Of a stretch of DNA of 33,501 nt, positions 1 to 10,000 are shown in pieces. The stretch's first letter is position 1. Each line of letters opens with the position of its first letter. The notes beneath the pieces are model-generated. The model saw only the letters and a list, made by a program, of their open reading frames with translations, did no database searches and was not told the origin of the DNA. Origin of the DNA: a virus; IMG/VR virus record IMGVR_UViG_3300030382_004256, positions 1 to 33,501 of that record. The stretch is one strand, 5' to 3'. The translations under genes and the position numbers were made by a program.

Positions 1-1985
1 GGATCAATTATCTTTTCATGAAGAAGCCTGTCTGCCGGACTTGACAAAATGCCAATGATAGATTTGTCTATAGACTTCTCCCATTGAGCAATTGTCAAAC
101 CAGTAAGTATTTTAACATCTTCGTCGTTTCTATACTTTTTCCTTAATTGACTAATTAGAAAACTTCTAAAAGCATGAGTATTATTTTCAATTTGATGTCT
201 ATTCCAAACTCTCGTTAAATAGTTGCCATTGTTCCAAGCGTCTTCTCTCTTAGCTGCTGCTTCAGCGGTATCGAGAGGGCCCTTTCCGTGTATGAATTCA
301 TAAAGCTCTCTTACATCTTCGTTGTGTTTTGAATAAAACTTGTTGATGTCATCAGACAGTTTCTGAACAAACTCACCAGCATCACCAAGATCTTCTTTGT
401 TGATAGCTCCACGATTAAGCATGACTGCTTTTTCTTCAAACTCTTCAATATTTAAAAAGCCTTTAGGCGTAGTTATATTTGAATAATTAAGGTTCTCGCC
501 TCGCAGAACGTTCTTACCTGCTTGGGCAATTCCTCTAAAAAACACCCCTGTTCTTCCAGCACCAAGCTCTCCCATTTCACCAACGTTTCTTCCTATATAA
601 GATTGATAATTTGAATAGAGCGAAGTTTGATACTCTTCTATATTGTTAATACGAGCAGAGGCTATTTCTTGTTCAAGAGAGACAGGCGCTCTTCTTCCAT
701 ATTGAACTTGATTTGTAGTAAGATAAGGAACCTCAAATATCTCAGTTGCAAGTTTCCTGATTTCAGGAAAGGGACTGGATAAGAGGTTGTTGAGAACAGA
801 AGTTATACCGGAGGCTTTCCCTAAAACATGAGAAGAACCAAATATGCTATCTATCTTGCTTGCGTCTTCACTGAACTCAAGTAGATCATCAACAAAAAGC
901 CTTGCTTTAAGAAGTCTCTTGGACTCCTGGGGGAGTCCAGCGAGACTCATTGCGTCAAGGTCGTCAGCAGTCATAGGTGTTTTTTCAAACATTTCTCTAA
1001 TATTTCTGACGAAAATCTCTGCTCTTTTTTTTCCTAGTCCATGGATCTTCAGAGCCAATAGACTCTCTATGGTAATTGTACTTACATCTAGTGCAGTAGC
1101 CCCGCCTTCAGGAAGGTAGTCATTAACGTTCATGACTACTTTTCTTATGGCTTCCGATTCGCTGAGATAGCCTTCTATTTGCTCAAGCTGACCCCTTTGG
1201 TGTCGAGCACTTTTGCTTAAGTAACCACCAATTCCTGCGTGAATAACCGCAGAGAAGGCCATAGTGGCTGCAGAATCGCCCCTTGTTCTATTTGGATCGG
1301 CAGCATGAAAAGCAAACTCTTCAGCGCCAGCAATGATTGCTCCATATCCCATAGCCTTGGAAACAGCTCTAGCTGTAGAAATCTTTCCAAAGCCAGCAAG
1401 GGGAAGAGCTGCCCAATTCTGAGGCTCGAATAGAGACATGAACATCGCAGCAGCAATGGTTGAGGCAGGAGCAGCAGCTAGGGTTCTCTCGACTTTCCTG
1501 TTGTGAATTATGTTTCTTAAGTTTCTTGCGTACTCTTCGGGGGTTCTTGCATTGTATAAGTACGCTTGATCCTTTCCCGTCAACTCTCTATACCCGTAAA
1601 ACCTCGCTTCGTCTTCAAGCTTTTCGAGATCAGACTTTACTATTTGGGGAAAGTTAGCCTTCCAATTGGCATCTTCGTCAGCCTTAGGCATGTAGCCCAA
1701 GGCTCTCATCTCTTCAGGGTCAACAGAGTCAAACGTTCTATATATACTGGATATGGCAGTAAGTCCTGCGGCAGCATGGAAGATATCTACAAAATTAGGA
1801 TCTTGCTTTATCGTTTCGAGTAGATGTGGTTCTCTTCTTATAATTTCATTGCCAAGAATATCAGTAGCAATATTTTGCTGCTTCGGTCCATAACGAGGAC
1901 GTGCGTAAGGATTATCAGGCGCGATCCCGGTCGCCCCTTCAGGGGGGACAGGAATCGCTTCGGGAATTGTGGGCTTAACTACCAC
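1..1985 (-). CDS. Large internal virion protein, C-terminal part cut by window edge
   Basis: An open minus-strand frame of about 661 codons runs from a GTG at 1985 to the left edge without a stop, so the 3' end is missing. It follows the 1363-residue virion protein directly, the position held by gp16 in T7-type phages, where this protein is ejected with the DNA and helps cross the envelope. The N-terminal region is proline-rich (IPVPPEGATG), then comes an alanine-rich hydrophobic stretch near residues 155-190 (AAAPASTIAAAMFMSLF). A short segment (LKIHGLGKKRAEIFVRNI) resembles a helix-hairpin-helix. I see no transglycosylase motif in the visible part. A GGGG run about nine bases before the GTG could be its ribosome site. 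The frame is the same as the upstream gene's, separated only by TGA and one codon. The role is inferred from position and size. Confidence 0.75.
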   Translation of the reverse strand, partial: MVVKPTIPEAIPVPPEGATGIAPDNPYARPRYGPKQQNIATDILGNEIIRREPHLLETIKQDPNFVDIFHAAAGLTAISSIYRTFDSVDPEEMRALGYMPKADEDANWKANFPQIVKSDLEKLEDEARFYGYRELTGKDQAYLYNARTPEEYARNLRNIIHNRKVERTLAAAPASTIAAAMFMSLFEPQNWAALPLAGFGKISTARAVSKAMGYGAIIAGAEEFAFHAADPNRTRGDSAATMAFSAVIHAGIGGYLSKSARHQRGQLEQIEGYLSESEAIRKVVMNVNDYLPEGGATALDVSTITIESLLALKIHGLGKKRAEIFVRNIREMFEKTPMTADDLDAMSLAGLPQESKRLLKARLFVDDLLEFSEDASKIDSIFGSSHVLGKASGITSVLNNLLSSPFPEIRKLATEIFEVPYLTTNQVQYGRRAPVSLEQEIASARINNIEEYQTSLYSNYQSYIGRNVGEMGELGAGRTGVFFRGIAQAGKNVLRGENLNYSNITTPKGFLNIEEFEEKAVMLNRGAINKEDLGDAGEFVQKLSDDINKFYSKHNEDVRELYEFIHGKGPLDTAEAAAKREDAWNNGNYLTRVWNRHQIENNTHAFRSFLISQLRKKYRNDEDVKILTGLTIAQWEKSIDKSIIGILSSPADRLLHEKIID

Positions 1986-1988
1986 GAA

Positions 1989-4900
1989 TCATTTCCCCTT
2001 TTTTCCAACGATACCCTCATTTGTATCAAAAGAAGAGTCGTAAATATCCATCTTGGGAAAGTTCTCAGGATTTTCATTTTGCCAAAACTTTACAAGCTCA
2101 AGTAGTTGAGTTCTGTAAGCATCAACAGTCTCATGAGTCACTGGGTCATCAGTTGCCCAACCTGGAAGCTTGGTAACAAACCTGTGTTCCAACTGTCCTA
2201 AACCAAGCTTGATAGATATTTCAGCCCAATCCATTTGATTGCCTTGTTCATCTTCAGGGCCAAGCTTGATATCAATTAAATCTCTACCGAAGGTGCCTTT
2301 TTCTCCACTAATTACGATCGTAGTTGCTTCGCCAGAAGCATTTAGCATTGCGACAAGGAAACGAGTGGCTTCTACTCCTCCAACTTCGTCGTAAGGACGC
2401 TTGCCTCCACCTCTTCGGTGATTTTTATCATATACCTCCGCAGCATCTAAATTCTTAATACGTCCAGTAGACTCTATGTAATAAGTATTACCTTCTGTAT
2501 CTTCGATCTGAATTAACTGCTCTGTAGTATCTGCATCCTTTACTACCGTAATAACTCCCTTGCCAATTGTCCCATCGACATTCTTAATGTTTACCTTCAT
2601 TCCACCCTCGATCTTCCCATCAAGGAAAGGACCAAGAACCTCAGGTAAACTTATGTTTGTATCAATTGGCGTTTCTGAATAAACAGGAATCCCATTTCCA
2701 ACGCCTTGAGAAACTTCGATAGCTCTATCCAAGGTTTCTCTTACTGTTTCTTGACCATTCCAAGGTACTTGAAGGACGTTATAGGACTTTAAAGCTTCCT
2801 TTCTAATCTTATCATTGACTTCATTTGCAGACATGAAGTAACCAAGGCCACTAGTCCTATCTTTTATCCATTGGTTTGCTTGTTGTCTGAAGACTTCATT
2901 TCGTTTTTTAGATGGACCCAACCTGGGAGTTGGATTTCCTTGAAGCCTTGTCAATAAGTCACCAGAAGAAATATCTTCAACAAAAGCTTCTGCGTATATA
3001 GCTCCTTGTATAAAATGGGTTGTTGCACTTCCTAAGATTCCAGAAAGAGAACGAGGCACAACGCCCTGATAATCATTGATGCCTAAAGCACTAAGCATAT
3101 CTATTTCATCAGAATCATCTCCATTGCGTTTTTGGTCTTTGTATATTTCTTGAATTACTTGCCCAACTGAAATTATACCATCATGCTTGTCTGCCCACCC
3201 TGGATGATTAGCTAAGACAGCACTAGTAAAAGCAGCAACAGTACGAGACTGAGCGTCTAAAAGAGCCCTTCCTGTCAAGAATTCATTTCCTACTAGCTGA
3301 TCTGTGGCTAAAACAAAACTCGCTCCAGACGGAGTTTGTGCAAGAAAATTTCTTACTTCTGGATTATTAAAAACAATGTCTAAATGTTCTTCGTTTGAAG
3401 GATTGAATTTCTCATCTATCCAATCAATTACAAGAGGCTCTCCAGTATTTTCATTTATTAAAGAGGATATAGTAGTCCCAGCTACGCCTTCCTCGCTTCT
3501 TATAGTGAATCCGCTGTCTTCTGGGGGTGGACCATAGGCCCTGGGGCCCATGGTAACATCGAGAACTGACCTAAATGTACTAGACATAGGTTTGAGATCA
3601 TATTCTTCTCTTTTCGCGCTTGGAAAAACAGTTTCCCAAATTGTTAATGCTGTCTCTTCTGATACGAAACTAGTAGAAACGGCCCAGTCAATGGCATCGC
3701 TCTTTACTTCATCAAGGGCTAACCCAGGTAAATAACCTACATCATCTCCAACAGAGCTAGCAGCATCTATTGCTGATGCGAAGTAATGTCGGAAATAAGC
3801 TTCATTTTCTCTAGGTTTGATTGCTGAAAGAAGTGGATGATTTCTTACATAAGCCCAATTGTCTTGATCAATATTTGCAATAACTGATGAATCAGTAAAT
3901 AAAGGATTATTAGATAAGTCTATGTTTCCTTCGTAATTGCCATAATATAAAACTTTAAAACTATCATTTGATAGTTGCTCAAAGTCTAAGCTTGTTTCAA
4001 GATCTAATCTTTCCTCATTCGTCATTTCGTTAAGCTGTTCGACGGTGGCAATGTTAAGATTGGCAGCTATTTGAGTAAGAAGTTGACTACTAGCAGCATT
4101 TGTTTGCCAAGAGGCAGCAGGGACTTGATTCATTCTCGAACGTACTGGATTGAGAGTAACTTTTCCTCTTTCGTCTTTAATAAAACCATACCTTAAAGCA
4201 AATTCACTTTTATTAAAGTCTTCTTCCTTTAAAGCTTTTTTAAAAGATTTCATCTTCCATTCAGAATCTTGGACAGTACCCCTTGCAAAGAATTTATTAA
4301 CTCCTGATATCTGTGCGGCTGTATAGCCTCGTCTATGCAGAGTATCTTGAGTTTTTGCGTAAAGGTTCGCTCCTCCTCCTCTCGTTATTTCTGAGTAAAT
4401 AGATTCATTTGAAAGAGCAATGACAGCCATTCCAAGCCCGTCTCGTCCGTCCTCCAAAGCTTCAGAAAGACCTATGTGGATATTTCTACGATCACTTATC
4501 ATTTTATCAGAATACCCAAGGTTCATTTCTGGTGGAAATATTACCCGAGCAAATCCCATCTCTCGATTGCCCCAGCCAATCCCAGATCCAGATCTAGAAC
4601 TAGAGCCAGAGCCAGAGCCAGAGCCAGAAGAAATCGAAAGACCTCTGTCTCTTCTTAATTGATCAAGTTCATGGATTATTTGCTGTGGTTGTTTAGACAT
4701 TGGGGAATATTCACCTTCCCCAAATTCACCCTCGGGTCGCCTACCAAAAGCCTGATCTACATAATGAAAATAGGGATCTTGTATATCTTCAGATATAATA
4801 GCTCCCTGCTTTCTGAGGTGATGACCTAATCGAGCAAGACCAATCGAAAGACTATAACCATTTGGAGTCTTTCCAGTTGAATCTACCTCACTAAGTATCT

Positions 4901-6080
4901 CTTCCATTCTCAGGCTTATCTGAAACCACCCTTCTTTTGTTAATCTTACTTGATCATTAGGATCGTTGATAACAGCATCAACAAAAGTTGAAAAAGCATT
5001 CTTTCCACCAACACCAAGCTCTTTATTAGCTATTGCCGCATCTGCAATAGCTATGCGTGTTCGCAATTCTCTATCGTGAGCTTTGTTTAATTGATTTTCA
5101 GTAGGATTCTCGATAAGTATCCTTTGCTTATTAAAGTTCCTTAAGGCAGCGCCAACCTCAGCATTTTCCCTAAGCCAACGGTGAGCATTAAGTCCAGCTT
5201 CTATCTTTTCTGATAAAAATGTTGATTCTTCAATGACTCGATCTAAGCGTTGAAACGGATCAATTTTGGATAAAGCTCCTGTTGCCGAGTCTATGCTTTT
5301 GGTAAATTTAGTTACAGCAGCATTGTAAAAGTGAGTGCGATAACTTTCGTACTCACTTTTACTAATGTTCAATTCTTCTGGTTCAAACTCGCCTAATTGA
5401 GCGTAGGAATGAGCAGGTTCGGCTTTTTCGTTTACAATAGAATGAAAAACAAATTCAGCAAAAGTTGCTATTTCATCTCCTGTATTAATAGAGGATGAAA
5501 TAGGCTTTCCATCAGCAGAAGTAATAATATATTGAGAGTCAACGATAGCCATCGCAGCGTCCCAACCCGCTTCTATTTCTTTCCTGTCAGCTCCTTCTGA
5601 AATAGACGATTTTAACTCTAATAAATCAGAGTTGACTTCTTTTATTATTCTTTGTTCTTGAAATTTTATATCCCAATCTAATTCGCTTTCAATAGAAGAT
5701 GAATGTACAGATTCTCTTAGGTTCTTATTTATGGAACCAAGATGAGTGGCCCAAGTTTCATCTTTGTAATTCAAATTTTCCAGGTTACTATAGTCGGGAA
5801 CTGCCGACTCAAAAGTAGTCCTTGCAAGTTCTCTTTCCTGTTGGACCTGTTCAAGATTCAGATTTCCTAACTCGTCATCAAAATCACCCGCATCCATTTT
5901 TTGTCTAATATTTTTAAGGCTTAAATTAAAGTCAGTGACTGCTTTGCGAGAAGCTGATTTTAAATTAGCCTGATCTAATATCTGTGCTTTTTGAGCCTGC
6001 TCTTCTAACGGTTTATTTACGAATTGCTCAGTCAATGCCCCAAGGGCAAGTTTAGAAATATTATTAAATGCAGAAGACAT
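1989..6080 (-). CDS. Internal virion protein, gp15-like by position (1363 aa)
   Basis: A very large soluble-looking protein between the short gp14-position protein and the next large virion protein. In T7-type phages the proteins at this position form the ejected internal core. The ATG at 6080 is preceded by AGGAAC at good spacing. The N-terminal 130 residues are charged and probably helical. Near residues 475-510 there is a serine/glycine linker (SGSGSGSGSSSRSGSG), encoded by a tandem hexanucleotide repeat, that probably separates two domains. I recognise no enzyme motif with confidence. It ends at TGA (1991-1989), and the next large protein continues in the same frame. The role rests on position and length, not on sequence similarity I can verify. 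Confidence 0.8.
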   Translation of the reverse strand: MSSAFNNISKLALGALTEQFVNKPLEEQAQKAQILDQANLKSASRKAVTDFNLSLKNIRQKMDAGDFDDELGNLNLEQVQQERELARTTFESAVPDYSNLENLNYKDETWATHLGSINKNLRESVHSSSIESELDWDIKFQEQRIIKEVNSDLLELKSSISEGADRKEIEAGWDAAMAIVDSQYIITSADGKPISSSINTGDEIATFAEFVFHSIVNEKAEPAHSYAQLGEFEPEELNISKSEYESYRTHFYNAAVTKFTKSIDSATGALSKIDPFQRLDRVIEESTFLSEKIEAGLNAHRWLRENAEVGAALRNFNKQRILIENPTENQLNKAHDRELRTRIAIADAAIANKELGVGGKNAFSTFVDAVINDPNDQVRLTKEGWFQISLRMEEILSEVDSTGKTPNGYSLSIGLARLGHHLRKQGAIISEDIQDPYFHYVDQAFGRRPEGEFGEGEYSPMSKQPQQIIHELDQLRRDRGLSISSGSGSGSGSSSRSGSGIGWGNREMGFARVIFPPEMNLGYSDKMISDRRNIHIGLSEALEDGRDGLGMAVIALSNESIYSEITRGGGANLYAKTQDTLHRRGYTAAQISGVNKFFARGTVQDSEWKMKSFKKALKEEDFNKSEFALRYGFIKDERGKVTLNPVRSRMNQVPAASWQTNAASSQLLTQIAANLNIATVEQLNEMTNEERLDLETSLDFEQLSNDSFKVLYYGNYEGNIDLSNNPLFTDSSVIANIDQDNWAYVRNHPLLSAIKPRENEAYFRHYFASAIDAASSVGDDVGYLPGLALDEVKSDAIDWAVSTSFVSEETALTIWETVFPSAKREEYDLKPMSSTFRSVLDVTMGPRAYGPPPEDSGFTIRSEEGVAGTTISSLINENTGEPLVIDWIDEKFNPSNEEHLDIVFNNPEVRNFLAQTPSGASFVLATDQLVGNEFLTGRALLDAQSRTVAAFTSAVLANHPGWADKHDGIISVGQVIQEIYKDQKRNGDDSDEIDMLSALGINDYQGVVPRSLSGILGSATTHFIQGAIYAEAFVEDISSGDLLTRLQGNPTPRLGPSKKRNEVFRQQANQWIKDRTSGLGYFMSANEVNDKIRKEALKSYNVLQVPWNGQETVRETLDRAIEVSQGVGNGIPVYSETPIDTNISLPEVLGPFLDGKIEGGMKVNIKNVDGTIGKGVITVVKDADTTEQLIQIEDTEGNTYYIESTGRIKNLDAAEVYDKNHRRGGGKRPYDEVGGVEATRFLVAMLNASGEATTIVISGEKGTFGRDLIDIKLGPEDEQGNQMDWAEISIKLGLGQLEHRFVTKLPGWATDDPVTHETVDAYRTQLLELVKFWQNENPENFPKMDIYDSSFDTNEGIVGKKGK

Positions 6081-6093
6081 GATGTTCCTAACT

Positions 6094-6606
6094 CTAAGCC
6101 CAAGGATTATGGTATGCAGAAAAAGTGCTTATAATAGCACCCTTTTCAGTCATTATAGTGTGACCAGTAGGCACTAAAGGAGTTGCTATTTTTTCAGGGG
6201 GAGCAAGCGAAGTAAGCTTAGCTGCCTCAGCTTTAGCGTCTGCAACTCCAGCACCACTCATGGCTGCTGTTGTGGCAACATCAATCCATGCTTGTTCTAT
6301 TTGTTGATTTGCTTCATGCTTTACTATATTTCTTTCGTATGCAGATTCCCATTTGGCTTCTTCTTCTGCTACAAAAACATTTTGTACATTAGTTTGAAAA
6401 GCATCCGAAGTGCTTCCTTCTTGAGCTAAAGCAACATTTAAATTTGAAAAAGCTTCCCTGTCTATTCGCCTTTGATTTATTTCGTTTTGTGCATCAGCTA
6501 CATCTTTAGCCCCTTCAGCTTTAACAGTTGCAGAAGCAGCACTAACAGTAGCTGATGTCGTCGCGACAACTCCGAGTATAATTGATGCTGTTACTGGGTC
6601 AGCCAT
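6094..6606 (-). CDS. Internal virion protein, gp14-like by position (170 aa)
   Basis: An alanine-rich protein with a hydrophobic N-terminus (residues about 4-28, ASIILGVVATTSATVSAASA) followed by a long helical region rich in Ala, Glu and Gln. This is typical of the small pore-forming ejection protein that precedes the gp15/gp16-like pair in T7-type podoviruses. The ATG at 6606 follows GGAGAACTGGG and overlaps the end of the upstream gp13-like gene by eight bases, suggesting coupled translation. The family is assigned by synteny and composition. The alternative is another small membrane-active virion protein. Confidence 0.65.
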   Translation of the reverse strand: MADPVTASIILGVVATTSATVSAASATVKAEGAKDVADAQNEINQRRIDREAFSNLNVALAQEGSTSDAFQTNVQNVFVAEEEAKWESAYERNIVKHEANQQIEQAWIDVATTAAMSGAGVADAKAEAAKLTSLAPPEKIATPLVPTGHTIMTEKGAIISTFSAYHNPWA

Positions 6607-7027
6607 CCCAGTTCTCCTTCGGCAAATAGTAAATCACATGATCTCCCGAGTCCTCGGGGTCATAGTCATGCAAAATACCTTCTTCTACAAAGCCAAGCAT
6701 TGAAGCCCAGTCTTTTCCGCTTTTGAAATCGTTTCTTACGGTTATCTCGACCCGCCTTATGGCGGGGGCGAATAACCGAATATTGCCCAACATCGCCTTT
6801 ACTGTCTTCGTGTACAGAATAGGCTTTTGCTTTCCTTCGTTTCCAAGAATAATAAAAAGCCTATGAGTACCGTTGTTGATAAGAATAGAACCAAAGATTG
6901 CTAGCAGTACCTTATCTTCTAATAGTGTAAAACAAAGTTCAGACGAATCAAAAGGATTTAGTTTATCAACATTTGAGTACTTAATTTTTTCAGCATCATT
7001 TGATTCTGATTTTCTTATTTCAATCAA
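6599..7027 (-). CDS. T7 gp13-like protein with GNAT-type fold (142 aa)
   Basis: The start MIEIRKSESNDAEKI, the middle strand LAIFGSILINN and the C-terminal part (VEITVRNDFKSGKDWASMLGFVEEGILHDY) follow the pattern of GNAT acetyltransferase-like proteins. In that fold the 'W-LGF' segment is the end of the domain. T7 gp13 and its relatives, encoded between tail tube B and gp14, are of this type and are needed for morphogenesis. The acetyl-CoA binding loop (Q/RxxGxG/A) is not obvious, so catalysis is doubtful. Translation starts at TTG (7027), which shares bases with the TGA of the tail gene (TTGA), and AGGAG lies nine bases upstream. Confidence 0.7.
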   Translation of the reverse strand: MIEIRKSESNDAEKIKYSNVDKLNPFDSSELCFTLLEDKVLLAIFGSILINNGTHRLFIILGNEGKQKPILYTKTVKAMLGNIRLFAPAIRRVEITVRNDFKSGKDWASMLGFVEEGILHDYDPEDSGDHVIYYLPKENWDG

Positions 7028-10000
7028 GGTCGAGTACTCCTTTCTCCTCTGATATTTAGAACTCGTAGGCGGAATGGATATCCAGACTCAGGATAAAAAG
7101 TAAGCTTTCCTTTTGTATCCTCCTCTTTCTGCTGAATAGATACTGTGTATCTACCCTCAGCCCTTACGGCATCCTGATCCAAAGTGGTAATAGCGGGAAG
7201 ATCATCAATAATTTCATATTCATTAGCAACAGAATCCCCGAAGTGTCTAACTCTTATTTGATGAGAATCAGATACTTGAATTGTTGCAGAAGTAACAGAG
7301 GTGTAATTCAAGTCCATGTCGCCTAGCTGATTATTAAGAACCGGAGGCAGGGAAGAAAAGTAGATATCTTGCTTGAAACCTATAACAAACAAATGACCCT
7401 GCGTAGAGGCAGGAGTGTATGTAGTCTCAGTTGCGTCAAATATAGTGGCTTCAGAGACTGGTTTTACAGGAATGATACTAACGCCATCTGCACCATTCGC
7501 GTGGTCTGAAGAAATCATTTTATAATCTAAAAACTTAAGACCTCTTTCAAAAAAAGTTCCGTTGAATCTAGGATCGAAATAACCAGCAATTTCTGTATTT
7601 GCGGCATTTGAGCCTATAGCATTAGCTCCTACATAGCCAATACTAGAATTCCTAGCCAAAACTCGTCCGCTTTTAATGAACGGATGCCTTGTTCCAATGT
7701 GATATGATGTTGATGACTCAGTAGTATTTTCCAAAGAAGCAGGATCTTGTCTTACATCTGAATAAAATAGTTTGTTTTCAGAAGCATTATCAGCGACGTA
7801 AAGAGAACCATGATTAAGATAAGAAAGACCACCTTTTATAGATATAATCATTGCTGAAGAAGCATCAGCAATTCCATGATTTTCTTTTGTTTCAATTTTT
7901 AACTGATCAGTTAATTCATTGTCAGACCCTACATCAAGGTCAATAATTTCATCAGCACTAGTGCCAAGTCTTCTTATTTCAGAATTGTAAGAAACTGATA
8001 AATCTAATCCTACAAATTCTTTAGCGTCATCAAGGTAAGGACTGTATTGAGTCAATACTTCTATTGTGTTGAAATTTCCGTTAGAATCTGCTGAGTCTGG
8101 AGTAATGTTGTCACCTATAGTAAGCCCTCGCTCTACGCTCATCCATAACTGGTCAAAGCTTTTATCATAAGAAGGTATTACGGCGATAGAATTTACTATA
8201 GAATTTCCTCTATTGTAATAAGCCGGACCGGCAAGTCTATGTCTAAATAAAGCTTTTTGCTCTTCGGAGTCAAGCATTACAGCAGAAACAAAATCCCCAT
8301 TATTCAAAATCAACCAAAGTACTTGAATGGGAGATCTTGCAAATGCCATAGATCGAATGCCATCTTTAAAGAAGTGTTCACTAAGGATGGATTCTATAGT
8401 TGGTTTAAACGCATCAACTTCAACGGAGTACTTGAGACTTAAAAGCTTATCGCCTCTAGAATTAACGTAATAAATCTTTCCGTCTATGTATTCAGGTAAT
8501 ACAGAGTTGGCACCCTCTTCAGAGATGAATTTCATCCTCCAGTTGTTAGGACCGTAAGTTTCGTTCTGCTTAGGCTTATCGCTCATATAAATGCCATTAG
8601 CGGTAGCAACGACCAAACCTTGAGGGATTGCCTTCATCCATTTTATTGGTCCAGAAATTCCTTCCTGAAGCGAATAGGTAAATGAGTCAGTAGCAAAAGT
8701 TCTGGGATTCTGAGTTCCCAAAGGTGCCCAATGAGAGTCGAGTTCTGGATTCTGAACACTAGCTACAGAAGCCGACCCTCCGTCATCAGGATAGAAATTA
8801 TTAAAGTCTCCCTTTGCTGAAGCAGCCATCATTGTCGGAAGTTCGTTATTAGAAGCAAAAAATAATCTATTGTCGAATATAGTCACAGTTCCAGGCCAGC
8901 CTCCAGTACCATCAGACAGGGGCTCTTCAAAAAGATATCCAATCTTCGTCCTGCTACTAGGTTTAAGCCATACCCAAGCTTCTTGATCACTACCTTCTAA
9001 AGAGGTAAAAGCAAAAGGTTTAATGATTTTAATTCTAAACTGTCTTGTTGGATTCGTGTGCTTTCTGAGTACTGCTTTTAAGATGCCTGCAGTCTCAGCA
9101 ACAGAGGTGTAGCTTCCACTAAATTCTTGACCGTCAACGCCTATTTTTGCAAATGAATCACAAATATACGCCCTAGTGTCATCGTAAATAGTATGAATAT
9201 AAAATTGATTCGTATCTAAAACATTGGGTTCTGTTGCGCTTTTGGGAACTGCAGTATGCGTAGGTAGATCGCTTCCAGAAAACTCAATAATATCACCCGG
9301 AGCAAGAAAGGTATTTGATCCAGTATATAACAAACCCGGATCATCGGAAGTAAATAGTCTAATCAAATTCCCTTTGGCAGTTACGTTTAATGTTTCGGGT
9401 TCTATATGTCTTTGTTTTTCAATTTGACCTTCTGCCCAGATAAAAGTAGAAGAGTCAAAAGAACTAAAGCCAGTAAAAGCTCCTTCTTCATTAAGTATAC
9501 CATTGACCGACGAATTTTCTCCAGAAACTGATCTTCGTTCTGGTTCTAAATCCAGACTGACAGACCCTAGATTAGTGAATCCTGTACCTTGTCCAATATT
9601 AAAAGATATTCTTACTTTCCTATTAATCCAAGCGTCGTCTGCAATAAATCCAGAAGCTGAAGTAGCTATGCCTGGAGACAATTCAGATAGATGGATATGT
9701 GTTATAACACCACTTTCATTTAAATTTTTTCCATCAGTTCCGTCATTTCCATCCCATTGAACTTCACCGTTTGTATGAAAAGGAAAGCTTCTGCCTTGTG
9801 CTGCTGTGTATAGAATTCCGTGTTTGGACTCAGGTATTCCTGCTTTTGCAGCACCTTGCCATACTTCTCCATAAGTAGAAGATTCTCTCCATGGGCCACC
9901 TTCAAAATAAAATTTAGTAAATCTGAAATTATCTGCACCCGTTCTGACAAGCCTCATTGGTTGGTGATTTCTGTGTACTAAAAAAAGAGAATCTACAAAG

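Noticed and set aside
1983-1991. TGA recoded as a sense codon
   Set aside because: Other genes in the window end normally at TGA with immediate overlapping starts, so TGA works as stop here.
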